From CAZEAC01 sp964510065 (GTDB taxonomy: Bacteria; Bdellovibrionota_C; UBA2361; CAIXSY01): a stretch of 64,000 bases of DNA. Made by a program: the position numbers and the translations under genes. Every line of letters starts with the position of its first letter. Positions within the stretch are counted from its first letter, which is position 1. Positions 25,106 to 33,773 of the stretch are shown piece after piece. The stretch is from assembly GCA_964510065.1 (NCBI GenBank), contig CAZEAC010000014.1:10900-74899 (forward strand), given 5' to 3'. The notes beneath the pieces are model-generated. The model did no database searches. It saw only the letters and a list, made by a program, of their open reading frames with translations, and was not told the DNA's origin.

Positions 25106-25228
25106 ATGGAAACAACAGTCGATACCTTTCCAAGCCTTTTCTGGGGCTATTCGGTTATCTGGGCATTAATTGTCGTGTATCTTATTTCATTGGGCCGCAG
25201 ACTCTCGAAGCTCGAAGGTGAGAAATAG
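25106..25228 (+). CDS. ccmD: Small haem exporter protein CcmD
   Basis: A 40-residue frame starting METTVDTFPSLFWGYSVIWA with one membrane helix (WGYSVIWALIVVYLISLG) and a basic end (RRLSKLEGEK). Size, single helix followed by positive residues, and position 3 bases after ccmC all match CcmD, which holds the CcmABC complex together and helps release holo-CcmE. GGGGAGAG lies 9-16 bases upstream of the ATG as a ribosome site. Such genes are easily missed because of their length. Confidence 0.85.
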   Translation: METTVDTFPSLFWGYSVIWALIVVYLISLGRRLSKLEGEK

Positions 25229-25318
25229 TTTCGCAGCAGACATGCTTTTGAACCCGCGCTTGCGACTTCTTCAAGGAGACGTCGTGAGCCTTGCCTCGCA
25301 TCTGGTATGATCTCAGCT

Positions 25319-26179
25319 ATGCGTACCCTCCCTAGTATTATTTTGGCCTTATTTGCCGTGCCTGCAATGTCGCAGATCACACCAGAAAGAGAGCCAGAAG
25401 CACAGTCTCACTTCACCGCTCCGCCTCTCACTGCGCTTTCTCCGCCACAAAGCCTGCAACTATATTCTAAGCCTTACACGTCTTTAAGCGAAGTCCAGCA
25501 ATGGCGAATGCGGATTCACGGACTACGTTACGTGATGCTTCATCCCAAGGTTTGGGGAGAGCGGGTAATAGAAAGGACAGAAAATCGCCAGATCGTCCCA
25601 ATGAAGCCCTTTGTACTCCGTTCATCAGAGTCTGATTCGTATCGTCTACGAACCGTAAATATGAATCTAGCGTTTCGAAAATTTATGGGCGCAATCGCGG
25701 CCAAGCGACCCCATGATACGGACGGACTTTTAGAGATTGGCTTGGCAGGCGAGCTCAAGCCCGGGGAGCCGGGAAAGCTGCCGTTAGTTGACCGCGGCTA
25801 TGTCGTACGGCTCTCTTCGGTCCCTTCGATGCCGTCCGGCCTATACTACCGATCACTTTCTACATACGAGCTCCTGCAGAAGGCGGCGGTTGCGCCGCTT
25901 GCCTTAGGAAAAAGATCAAAGCTGAGATTGAGCGTAGATTCGGAAGGGGTGCTCGTAATGCTGGATGACACGAAATTTATTAGTTTCAAAGGGAAAGATA
26001 TCGACAAAGGCCTCGTATCACTGCGCTCGGGCTGGTATCCTACTATCATTAAGAATCTTGAAATAATTGGTGAAGTATCTGAAGCCGGTAACGCATCTAC
26101 GCTTGTTGAAAATGGCATTCTCACATCGCTTCCTCGCGGCAAAAAAGAACCTGCCTTTCATGAAAAGTCGGTATCGTAG
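25319..26179 (+). CDS. Exported protein of unknown function
   Basis: 286 residues with a signal peptide (MRTLPSIILALFAVPAMSQ). An in-frame ATG four codons upstream (25307) is possible. After a Pro-rich linker comes a mixed domain (VQQWRMRIHGLRYVMLHPKVWG), then a beta-rich end (RSKLRLSVDSEGVLVMLDDTKFISFKGKDIDKGLVSLRSGWYP) that resembles a concanavalin/LamG-like carbohydrate-binding or DUF1080-type strand pattern. This is a weak match. Directly followed by the SGNH gene, whose GTG start touches this stop codon, so the two form an operon. They may modify or bind the same glycan; this is inference. Confidence 0.5.
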   Translation: MRTLPSIILALFAVPAMSQITPEREPEAQSHFTAPPLTALSPPQSLQLYSKPYTSLSEVQQWRMRIHGLRYVMLHPKVWGERVIERTENRQIVPMKPFVLRSSESDSYRLRTVNMNLAFRKFMGAIAAKRPHDTDGLLEIGLAGELKPGEPGKLPLVDRGYVVRLSSVPSMPSGLYYRSLSTYELLQKAAVAPLALGKRSKLRLSVDSEGVLVMLDDTKFISFKGKDIDKGLVSLRSGWYPTIIKNLEIIGEVSEAGNASTLVENGILTSLPRGKKEPAFHEKSVS

Positions 26180-28381
26180 GTGAATTTTCATATTCAAAAA
26201 TTTTCGCGAGCCGTGAAACATCTTGCGTGGGGTCTGCCCTTTTTATTTCTGGTAGTGCCCCTACCCGTAGCGCATGCAACAATTGACGCAGAGTTCCCGC
26301 TTTTGCTTTGTGGAGCTTCGCTGGGCTTGTCGCTTCTGGCATTTCTTTTCTCTCGTCTCCTTGCCGAGAAACTTCCCGCAACGAGAATATGCGTATCGCT
26401 CTATTGGCTGATACCTGCACTTACCTTTTTGTTGAGCCTTTTGCTGTGCTGGCCTAATCTCGAACCTCAATTCCCAGCCGTATTGGGAATAGCTGTTTTT
26501 GTGCTTATAACTACGATGCTCTTTTATAAGCTTGAGGAGTCCATCTCCGGAAAAGGGCCATTGAGCCTGCTGCTTTTCCTAAATCTCATATTAAGCGTTG
26601 AGTTAGGATTACGCTCCATCCCAGAGACGCTATTGATTCCTGAAGTAGGCTCCGACAGCGCAAAGCTTTCTCGATACAATCGAGCTGTAGAGGTATTCGA
26701 TAAGAACGGGTTCCGCGGCAGAAAACCTGCGGCGCGAAGGGACGAAAGCTCTCTTCGAATCTTCGCCACTGGCGGCTCCAGCACTTTCGGAGTTCCACTA
26801 AAATTCTCGGCGAGCACCTATCCAGCGGTTTTAGAAACCATTTTGTCGGAGCGTCATCCCACCGAGAATCACCAGGTATTTAATGCCGGAGTAGCCGGCT
26901 TCGGAGTTACGCAGATCATCGATTCACTAGAACGCCGAATCTTGGCGTATAAGCCGGACATCGTCACCGTGTGTGCCTGGTTTAACGATGCCGCGATGGG
27001 TCCGGGTTGGTATGGGTTTCCGGGAAAATCTGAGGCCGAAGCGCTTCGCATACTCAAGACGTTGGAGCGATTGCAGACCCTTCCGGTAGTCGGTGCTATT
27101 CTGCGTTCCCGTCTTTTTCTATGGTATAGATTCTTTTTGACCCATGCCAAAGACTCCCTGTTCTCTTCAAAAGAAAGCCCATCAGAAAAACGGCGGCGAA
27201 TGGAGCCTGACGAATTTGCCCAAGCTCTTCGCCAAATAGTCGAATTAGGGGACAGACACCATTTTCTCCCAGTTGTTGTTTTCGAGCCGGAACATCGAAG
27301 TCTTCCTCGAGAAATTGCGCTGAGTCGCAATCGCTATTTTCAGGCTATTACGAAAATCGCGACAGAGCTCCAAGTTCCTCTCGTTGATACATTGACGCCA
27401 TTTGCCGAACGAAGCAATGAATGGCTTCATTACGATATCATTCATTTTAACGAAGAGGGACATCGCATAATCGCCGAGGCAATCTATCAGAAGCTATTTG
27501 TCGAATTGGGAGGGACAGCTCGCAGTGAAGCGTTCTTCGCCGCTAAGGGATTTACCCCGGCAGCACCGGGTATTCGCCGCGAGGTCGTGCAACAGTGGTC
27601 GCGGAAAGAGCGGCCATCGGATGGAAAAGTATCAGTGTACGTCCGCGCGCCCTATCTTCCAGCAGCAGACGCCTCCGATAATGTGATCAGCGTAGGGGTG
27701 TATTCCGGGACGAAAAGAATAAAGACTATTGATTCTGTGCGGCACGCCACGCAAGCAGTGGAACTTAATCTGCATGATCTTACCGATTCGGCTCCTATTA
27801 CCGAGCTCGCATTTCGCGCAGACATCTCGTTGCCGGAGCTCCTTAGCCAGGATCGCGCGTTACCTCCCGCATGGATCGAGCTCAGCAGCAATGCTCATTC
27901 CGCGCCAATTAGATCCGGAATGGTGATACATGGGCGTAAAATAGTCATGCAGCAACAGGGCTATCAGTTCATTATTCTAAGCGCTGAAACTGGGCGAATC
28001 GTTGCACTTCGCTATCTTTCTGCTGAGCCATCAGAGACAACCGCGGCAATTTCTGATCTCGAGCAACTCCTTTCCCGTAGCCTCGAAGGTAATGAAACCC
28101 CTTTGCTTCTTGCGACACTTGACGGCGCTCCCCCGGCGAAGCTCGGTAGCCAAGAGCTTTCGCGTCTTTTTCGGCGATGTGGCGGAAGTGGTGAATTACC
28201 TCAGAGGGGTGATTCATTCCTATTTGTAGGCGCATGTGACAGGCCAAATATTAAAGCAGTTGAAAAGCGTGCACCCGGTCCTCAACTTCACACAATAGGT
28301 TCTCCTGAGCAGGCGTTACATGCCCTGCTCGAGGTTACCCCCTTTAATTCGCAAGGACATTTGCGTACCTATTATCGGTAG
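26180..28381 (+). CDS. Membrane-anchored SGNH/GDSL hydrolase with possible ILEI/PANDER C-terminal domain
   Basis: 733 residues. Starts GTG directly after the preceding stop; GTG 26213 is an alternative. The N-terminal ~150 residues contain four or five membrane segments. The SGNH hydrolase domain follows (residues ~190-440): block I IFATGGSSTFGVP (nucleophile Ser), block II FNAGVAGFGVTQ, block III CAWFNDA, and block V DIIHFNEEGH with the catalytic Asp/His. Such enzymes remove acetyl or acyl groups, often from glycans. Residues ~580-730 look like an ILEI/PANDER fold: QGYQFIILSAETGRIVALRYLS, a middle TPLLLATLDGAPPAKL and a late GDSFLFVGACDRPN. That fold appears in vertebrate FAM3/POMGNT1 proteins and some bacterial glycan enzymes. 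The hydrolase call is firm; the C-terminal one is tentative. Confidence 0.75.
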   Translation: MNFHIQKFSRAVKHLAWGLPFLFLVVPLPVAHATIDAEFPLLLCGASLGLSLLAFLFSRLLAEKLPATRICVSLYWLIPALTFLLSLLLCWPNLEPQFPAVLGIAVFVLITTMLFYKLEESISGKGPLSLLLFLNLILSVELGLRSIPETLLIPEVGSDSAKLSRYNRAVEVFDKNGFRGRKPAARRDESSLRIFATGGSSTFGVPLKFSASTYPAVLETILSERHPTENHQVFNAGVAGFGVTQIIDSLERRILAYKPDIVTVCAWFNDAAMGPGWYGFPGKSEAEALRILKTLERLQTLPVVGAILRSRLFLWYRFFLTHAKDSLFSSKESPSEKRRRMEPDEFAQALRQIVELGDRHHFLPVVVFEPEHRSLPREIALSRNRYFQAITKIATELQVPLVDTLTPFAERSNEWLHYDIIHFNEEGHRIIAEAIYQKLFVELGGTARSEAFFAAKGFTPAAPGIRREVVQQWSRKERPSDGKVSVYVRAPYLPAADASDNVISVGVYSGTKRIKTIDSVRHATQAVELNLHDLTDSAPITELAFRADISLPELLSQDRALPPAWIELSSNAHSAPIRSGMVIHGRKIVMQQQGYQFIILSAETGRIVALRYLSAEPSETTAAISDLEQLLSRSLEGNETPLLLATLDGAPPAKLGSQELSRLFRRCGGSGELPQRGDSFLFVGACDRPNIKAVEKRAPGPQLHTIGSPEQALHALLEVTPFNSQGHLRTYYR

Positions 28382-28440
28382 GTCATTCCCGAGCCTCGGC
28401 CCTGGCTCCTTTAAGATCTTTAAGCTAACTTCCAGCTATA

Positions 28441-29715
28441 ATGGCAGCGAGCGATGCAACCCTAGACCGAATCACCTTACGTGAAGGATTACAGCACTTC
28501 CCGGAGCAGCTTTTTGAAAAAGCATCGACGCTTCATGTGCTTGATCTCTCTGGTAACGACCTTTCAGAATTGCCCAACGAGTTCGCCTGCTTTCAGGAGC
28601 TTCGCATACTTTTCCTTACAGGAAACAGATTTAAGAGCTATCCACCCGTATTGTCTCGCTGCCCAAAACTCGAACTGGTCAGCTTTAAATCAAATGGAAT
28701 GGAGCAAATTGCCGAAGGTGCGCTCGGGGAGAATCTGCGTTGGCTGATTCTTACTGACAACAAGCTTACTTCCCTTCCAAATTCGATAGGCGCGCTCTCT
28801 AAACTCCAGAAACTGGCACTCGCGCATAATCAGCTTCAAACTCTACCTGAGAACATGGCACAGTGCGTTGAACTTGAATTACTGAGAATCTCAGCCAATA
28901 TGATCTCTACGTTACCGCGCTGGCTTCCTCGAATGCCGAAGCTTGCGTGGCTCGGCTACGCGGGGAATAGCTGTGCAGCAGCGGGAGAAAGAGAGCTTCC
29001 TGATATTTCCTGGAGCAGTCTGATTGTCGGGGACACTCTCGGCGCGGGTGCGTCGGGGACGACACTTCGTGGCGAGCTTACTGCAAACTCTTCCGAGCGA
29101 ATTCCTGTAGCAATAAAATTATTCGGAGAAAAAATTTCGGCTGATGGGTTGCCTGGCGATGAGATGCGAGCCTGCGCGGCAGTCGGTAACCATCCAAATC
29201 TCATCGAGACGTTTGGAAAAATTGTAGGCCATCCTCAGTCGCGTAGCGGAATTGTTTTTCGCCTCCTTGCCGAGCATGCCAAAAAAGTCGGAGAGCCCCC
29301 AGATTTTTCGAGTTGCAGCCGCGATACCTACCCAGCCGGCACCTATTTCTCTAGTGAAGAAGTGTTCAGAATCGCACAAGGTGTCTCTTGCGCAGCGGCG
29401 AAGCTTCACAGCCATGGCGTGCTGCATGGAGATTTATATGCCCACAATACTTTACATTCCCGCCTCACTGGAGAGGTAAAACTTGGCGATCTCGGCGCTG
29501 CAACACTTTATCCACGTTCAGACATGGAGCTAGCTTCTTCTCTTGAGAAAATTGAAATACGTGCTTTTGGTATCTTGCTTGAAGAGCTGCTCGATCATGC
29601 GCCGTCGATGCACAGGTCCGAGGAGCCGCTGCGCGCTCTCAGTGCACGCTGCACATCAAGCGATAACAATTCTCGGCCACTATTTGCTGAAATTACAAAG
29701 CTTCTGCACTCTTAA
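28441..29715 (+). CDS. Leucine-rich repeat Ser/Thr protein kinase
   Basis: 424 residues, no signal peptide. Residues ~28-175 are about six leucine-rich repeats (LHVLDLSGNDLSELPNEFACFQ; LRWLILTDNKLTSLPNSIGALS; LQKLALAHNQLQTLPENMAQC). Residues ~194-424 are a eukaryote-like kinase: G-loop LGAGASGTTL, ATP Lys226 (VAIKLF), catalytic loop HGDLYAHN (Asp331, Asn336; HRD reads HGD) and Mg-binding DLG (Asp350) in place of DFG. All catalytic residues are present, so it should be active. The LRR part probably selects the partner. LRR-kinase fusions of this size are known in Proteobacteria but poorly studied. It is convergent with crcB. Confidence 0.88.
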   Translation: MAASDATLDRITLREGLQHFPEQLFEKASTLHVLDLSGNDLSELPNEFACFQELRILFLTGNRFKSYPPVLSRCPKLELVSFKSNGMEQIAEGALGENLRWLILTDNKLTSLPNSIGALSKLQKLALAHNQLQTLPENMAQCVELELLRISANMISTLPRWLPRMPKLAWLGYAGNSCAAAGERELPDISWSSLIVGDTLGAGASGTTLRGELTANSSERIPVAIKLFGEKISADGLPGDEMRACAAVGNHPNLIETFGKIVGHPQSRSGIVFRLLAEHAKKVGEPPDFSSCSRDTYPAGTYFSSEEVFRIAQGVSCAAAKLHSHGVLHGDLYAHNTLHSRLTGEVKLGDLGAATLYPRSDMELASSLEKIEIRAFGILLEELLDHAPSMHRSEEPLRALSARCTSSDNNSRPLFAEITKLLHS

Positions 29716-29721
29716 TCTGCA

Positions 29722-30096
29722 CTACGGCTGTCCAAGCTTTATTCCGATAAAAGCAGCAGCAACTCCAAGCACGGTTGAACTGAGCATATACACAAGCGCG
29801 AGGCAGAACGCATTCGCTCGTATGAGGTGAAGCGACTCGATGCCGAACGCTGAAAAAGTGGTAAATCCGCCAAGAAATCCGGTAATAAGAAGTAGGCGTA
29901 ATTCAGCATTATAGTGCGTGCTTCTTTCAACTATCCCGGCAAGCAATCCAATAAGCAAGCAGCCCAAAATATTAACGACAAAAGTGCCCCAAGGAAATCT
30001 GGCATTCGGATAACTATGCAGAAAATAGGAACTACACAGATAGCGCGCAATCGCGCCGACCATTCCGCCTGAACCGACCAACAAATACTCTTTCAT
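29722..30096 (-). CDS. crcB: Fluoride channel/exporter CrcB (Fluc)
   Basis: 124 residues from ATG 30096; a GTG at 30123 gives a 133-residue form. Four membrane helices with the family motifs GGMVGAIARY, FPWGTFVVNILGC and GFLGGFTTFSAFGIE. The last is the TM3 break and phenylalanine-lined pore segment. Fluc channels form antiparallel dimers that let fluoride out of the cell. A single gene is consistent with a dual-topology homodimer. No fluoride riboswitch was recognised upstream. Confidence 0.93.
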   Translation of the reverse strand: MKEYLLVGSGGMVGAIARYLCSSYFLHSYPNARFPWGTFVVNILGCLLIGLLAGIVERSTHYNAELRLLLITGFLGGFTTFSAFGIESLHLIRANAFCLALVYMLSSTVLGVAAAFIGIKLGQP

Positions 30097-30164
30097 TGAA
30101 TTTCGACTGGAGAAAAGTTTCACCTAACTTTAGACCGCCTTCAAGAGTACAATCAAAGAGCTCC

Positions 30165-30632
30165 TCAAAATTTTACGGTGTAGGTTTGGGAGCCACCTGC
30201 GTCATTACGCACTAAAGTTAAGGTAAAATCGCCTGGAAAGCTCGCCCAGGCAAATCGAAGCGGCCGCTCAAAAGCAGGGAGAACCCCACCACGCGGGGTC
30301 CCCTTAAAAGTAACTACGGTCGGAACGTCATCTATTACTTTGAAGTTTTTCCTGTCGACGACATTTCCTTTATGTACGATCTGAGCTGAATACTCTCCGG
30401 CTGTGCTTACTTCGAGAGTGGCTGATGCAAGATGAATGTCAAAGCCACTGTTGTGCACAAAAGATGGTTTGATGGCCGCCTTGACTTCGGGCAACTTGAC
30501 TGACGCATTTACTCCTGGAACCTGGTACTGCATACCGTGGCCAATTCCCAGTAGTGCTGCGACACCGAAACCGGCAAGCCTGAAGATCCTAGTAGTGTTA
30601 TCGCTTCTTTGGTTAGAGTTGACCAAGTTCAT
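30165..30632 (-). CDS. Small exported or membrane-anchored hypothetical protein
   Basis: 155 residues with a hydrophobic stretch at ~16-35 (IFRLAGFGVAALLGIGHGMQ) that could be a signal anchor, then a beta-sandwich-like periplasmic part (FDIHLASATLEVSTAGEYSAQIVHKGNVVD; TLTLVRNDAGGSQTYTVKF). No family recognised. The repeated strand pattern and G-x-Y resemble adhesion or carbohydrate-binding modules, but no function is claimed. Same strand as crcB, 41 bases before the crcB frame opens. Confidence 0.5.
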   Translation of the reverse strand: MNLVNSNQRSDNTTRIFRLAGFGVAALLGIGHGMQYQVPGVNASVKLPEVKAAIKPSFVHNSGFDIHLASATLEVSTAGEYSAQIVHKGNVVDRKNFKVIDDVPTVVTFKGTPRGGVLPAFERPLRFAWASFPGDFTLTLVRNDAGGSQTYTVKF

Positions 30633-30831
30633 ACACGTCCTTCGGAAAAAACGCTTTCAATCTATGATTTTGGTGAAGTTTACGCCAAATTCCTGCCTTA
30701 CTCAACGCAGAAGTACAGCGCTCACCTAGGTGGAGAGCCAAGCGCAGGTTCTGGCCCCCTTCTTTTAGCCCTGTTTTGATTAAAACTTGGCGCAGAGTTA
30801 CACTTTCGGCACTACTTACATGGAGACGACT

Positions 30832-32721
30832 ATGGCGCAGTGGAATTTAAAGTCCGGATTGCTTTTGGCAGCAGCTCTTTTGTTCCGAGTTACTGCCATT
30901 TGTGCTGAGACGAATGTAATCGCCGGTGAATACATAATCGAGCGAAAGCCGGGAAGCTCACGAGCAGCGCTTGCTTCCAGTCCACGCTTTTCGGTACTGC
31001 ATAGCTCAACTTTCATCGACGTCGTTCGTCCGAACCTAGGAGCGAAGTCAGCCGCGAAACAACTGCATGTTTCAATTGCCCCATTCGATCGCGCGAAAAG
31101 TGACGCCGATTGCGCCGAAATCCTAAAAGATCCGACCGTAGCGTTTTGCGAACCGAACTTCGTGCGCCGCCATGGCGCAAGTTTCCCTAACGATCCTCTC
31201 TTCTACGCAAATCCTCCACAATGGCAGGGACAGTTTGCGCATTATGCGAATTACGCTGATGGCGTAAGTGCATTTGATATGAGAAGTCCATTTGCTTGGG
31301 ATATCTCGGTTGGCTCAGACTCAGTTGTGGTAGGCATTGTCGATTCCGGCATTAATTACAACCACCCAGATCTTGCTCCCAATATTTGGCAGAATCCGAA
31401 TGAACAGCTCAACGGTGTCGACGATGACGGGAATGGCTATGTTGATGACATGATCGGTGTCGATGCCCAAAACAACACCAACGATCCCTTTGATTGCAAT
31501 GGGCATGGTTCGCATGTCGCGGGTATTATTGGCGCTCGTGGCAATAACGGCATCGGAGTCGCCGGCGTGGCCTGGCGAGTTAAAATGATTATGGCACGCG
31601 ACGCCGTTGACTGCAGCGATGCAGTGAGCGTCGCTGCGGCAATTCGCGGAATGGAGTACTTCTACGATCTTAAGAAAAATCGAGGGATCAATATTGTCGC
31701 GGTCAATGCGTCTTATTCCGGTGACCTGTTCTCACAGGCAGAAGCCAACGCGATCGACAAGCTTAAGGATGTAAATATCCTATTTGTGGCTGCTGCTGGA
31801 AACGAGGGCCTCAATATCGACGCTACACCACGTTATCCCGCAGCCCATACCAATGATAATCTTATCTCCGTTGCAAACGTTAATAATTTCAACGCTCCCA
31901 GTCGGATCGCCGACAACTCCAACTTCGGCGCTCAAAGTGTTGACTTTGGAGCACCCGGGACCCAGATTCATAGTACTATCGAGCCATCGCAATTCGCCTT
32001 CGAGAACTACGGCGTAAAGTCCGGCACATCGATGGCTGCTCCGGCCGTCGTCGGCGCGCTCGCCGTGCTTTCGGCGAGGACACCAGCATTCATGCACTAC
32101 AAGACGTTAATGAACTACCTCTATACGAACTCGCGTAAGGTCCCCTTCCTTGAGGGCAAAACCACCACGGGAGCAATGCTGCATCTTTTCTTCCTACTTA
32201 GCGCTGCCGAGCCAACCGACCAGTGCCCAAACGATATCAATAAAATTGACCCGGGATTCTGCGGCTGCGGACATCCCGAGAATTATAGCGACGCCGATAA
32301 TGACCGCACTCCCGACTGCGCTGACCAGTGTCCCAATAACGCGATAAAAACTGCACCGGGAATTTGCGGATGCGCCTCGGCTGATAGCGACTTAAATACT
32401 AATGCCGTCGCCGACTGCTTGGACGCATCTTTAGCCGGCGAAAAACCTAACGCCCCGCAGCTTGCAAAAGTGAAGAGAAAACTTGTGCTTACCATGGACG
32501 CGGCTCGTTCCGGAGCAGTATATGTGATTGAAATTCAAATTAAGAAGCCGGGCAAGAAAAAATTCAGCAGCAAAACCGTTATCAATGCTGACCCAGTCTA
32601 CCAATTTACCGCGCCACCAAGAAACTCGACGCTGAAAATTGCGTATTCGTTTCGAATAACAGGTCCGGCAAATTCAGTTACTTCGCAAAAAAGCGTAGCA
32701 GTGATCAAAAAAATCAGGTAG
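30832..32721 (+). CDS. Secreted subtilisin-like (S8) serine protease
   Basis: 629 residues from ATG 30832, chosen because GGAG lies 6 bases upstream; the frame is open 15 codons earlier. In order: signal peptide (NLKSGLLLAAALLFRVTAICA), an inhibitor-I9-like propeptide (~25-115), and the S8 catalytic domain with Asp171 (IVDSGINYNHPDL), His225 (CNGHGSHVAG), Asn324 (AAAGNEG) and Ser400 (SGTSMAAP). Then two Cys/Asp-rich thrombospondin type 3-like calcium repeats (DQCPNDINKIDPGFCGCG; ADNDRTPDCADQCPNNAIKT) and a beta-rich end. The catalytic triad is intact, so it is probably an active secreted protease. The TSP3-like repeats are common in large-genome delta-type bacteria. Confidence 0.93.
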   Translation: MAQWNLKSGLLLAAALLFRVTAICAETNVIAGEYIIERKPGSSRAALASSPRFSVLHSSTFIDVVRPNLGAKSAAKQLHVSIAPFDRAKSDADCAEILKDPTVAFCEPNFVRRHGASFPNDPLFYANPPQWQGQFAHYANYADGVSAFDMRSPFAWDISVGSDSVVVGIVDSGINYNHPDLAPNIWQNPNEQLNGVDDDGNGYVDDMIGVDAQNNTNDPFDCNGHGSHVAGIIGARGNNGIGVAGVAWRVKMIMARDAVDCSDAVSVAAAIRGMEYFYDLKKNRGINIVAVNASYSGDLFSQAEANAIDKLKDVNILFVAAAGNEGLNIDATPRYPAAHTNDNLISVANVNNFNAPSRIADNSNFGAQSVDFGAPGTQIHSTIEPSQFAFENYGVKSGTSMAAPAVVGALAVLSARTPAFMHYKTLMNYLYTNSRKVPFLEGKTTTGAMLHLFFLLSAAEPTDQCPNDINKIDPGFCGCGHPENYSDADNDRTPDCADQCPNNAIKTAPGICGCASADSDLNTNAVADCLDASLAGEKPNAPQLAKVKRKLVLTMDAARSGAVYVIEIQIKKPGKKKFSSKTVINADPVYQFTAPPRNSTLKIAYSFRITGPANSVTSQKSVAVIKKIR

Positions 32722-32732
32722 AGCGCTGAATG

Positions 32733-32791
32733 GCACTGCTATCCGCCAGAATCTTCCAAATTGAGGAAGATTCTCTGATGAATAGCAGTGC
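32733..32791. repeat. Two-part hairpin after the subtilase gene
   Basis: Outer arms GCACTGCTAT (32733-32742) and ATAGCAGTGC (32782-32791); inner arms AGAATCTTCC (32748-32757) and GGAAGATTCT (32765-32774). It begins 11 bases after the protease stop. No T-run follows, so termination is possible but not certain. Confidence 0.6.
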
Positions 32792-32929
32792 GGCTTAGGC
32801 GGAGCCGAAGCCCCCCGGCGGGACAACACAGATGACACAGCGCGGTCCAATGCAAGCATGCGCCCTTTATCGCACGTGCCGGAAAGGCGTCACTTCAACA
32901 TTTTTGTTGCGGCTCCGCCGCGCGGTGAC

Positions 32930-33673
32930 TCAGCGTTTATTGTTATCAGGACGCAGTATCTGATCGCGGCGGTTGGGATTCCGCACGAAATTTACCTGCA
33001 TCAAGAGCTCAATTCCATCTATTGTATAAGCGTCGAGATTTCGCGGATCTCCTACTGCGGTAAAGGGGAACCAAAGCTGCGAGTAGGTAGAGTTGAAATT
33101 AAAGGTACCGGCAGTGCCCTGATCGCGAAGTGGCAAAATCCCTGGACCCACTGCTGTATAAGCAACGGCATCTGTTACTTGCGCCACTCCACCGCCCGTC
33201 GGTGTGGCGTGCGCCGAGCGAATAACTCTCATGTTCACATTAAAAGTACTAATTTGATTTACCTGATTAGCACGCGGCCGAAGGACGCGGCTAAAAGACT
33301 TGGCGGTGCAACACAGCCCCGGCGAGCTCTGAAGAATTGTCAGCCGAAAGGGAGTTGGCGTTGGCCCGTTTCGCACTCGCACACGATTGATGATTCCGTT
33401 CGACGGAACGTACGATGCAAGCTGTAAAATATTATTCGGGTTACCCACATTTCTAATTGTGCAGGTGGTCTGGCCAGTGGAGGCGAGTCGCGGAGCACCG
33501 GTCACAGGATCTAAGATTGGCGCGAGCTCGCAGCCCCAAAATACATTCACCGGCTGCCGAAGATCGCTTCCTATTGGAATGGCATGAGCAGCCGAGGCGA
33601 CGAACAGGAAAAGTGCCGCGACCACCATGAGTGAGGCGGAAGCAAAGATTACCTTGTAGCTTTTTTTCTTCAT
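32930..33673 (-). CDS. Exported protein of unknown function
   Basis: 247 residues from ATG 33673; the frame is open ten codons earlier. A clear signal peptide (VIFASASLMVVAALFLFVASAAHA) is followed by a mature part with four Cys (WGCELAP, QTTCTIRN, GLCCTAK) that could form two disulfides, and many Asn/Pro/Arg. Strand-rich, compact, no membrane segment. No family recognised. It lies convergent to the subtilase gene. Confidence 0.55.
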   Translation of the reverse strand: MKKKSYKVIFASASLMVVAALFLFVASAAHAIPIGSDLRQPVNVFWGCELAPILDPVTGAPRLASTGQTTCTIRNVGNPNNILQLASYVPSNGIINRVRVRNGPTPTPFRLTILQSSPGLCCTAKSFSRVLRPRANQVNQISTFNVNMRVIRSAHATPTGGGVAQVTDAVAYTAVGPGILPLRDQGTAGTFNFNSTYSQLWFPFTAVGDPRNLDAYTIDGIELLMQVNFVRNPNRRDQILRPDNNKR

Positions 33674-33773
33674 CTCTTTAGGATAAAGACAAGCCAGCCC
33701 CAAAGCAAGTTCGAAGTGTTGGTTATGGGTTCTTTAAGTCACGATCAAGTCAGTGACTTTCTGTTTTCGCGGA

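Noticed and set aside
30097..30164. Fluoride riboswitch before crcB
   Set aside because: The gap holds no GGCGAUGGxGUUCGCC-like aptamer; it is short and unstructured.
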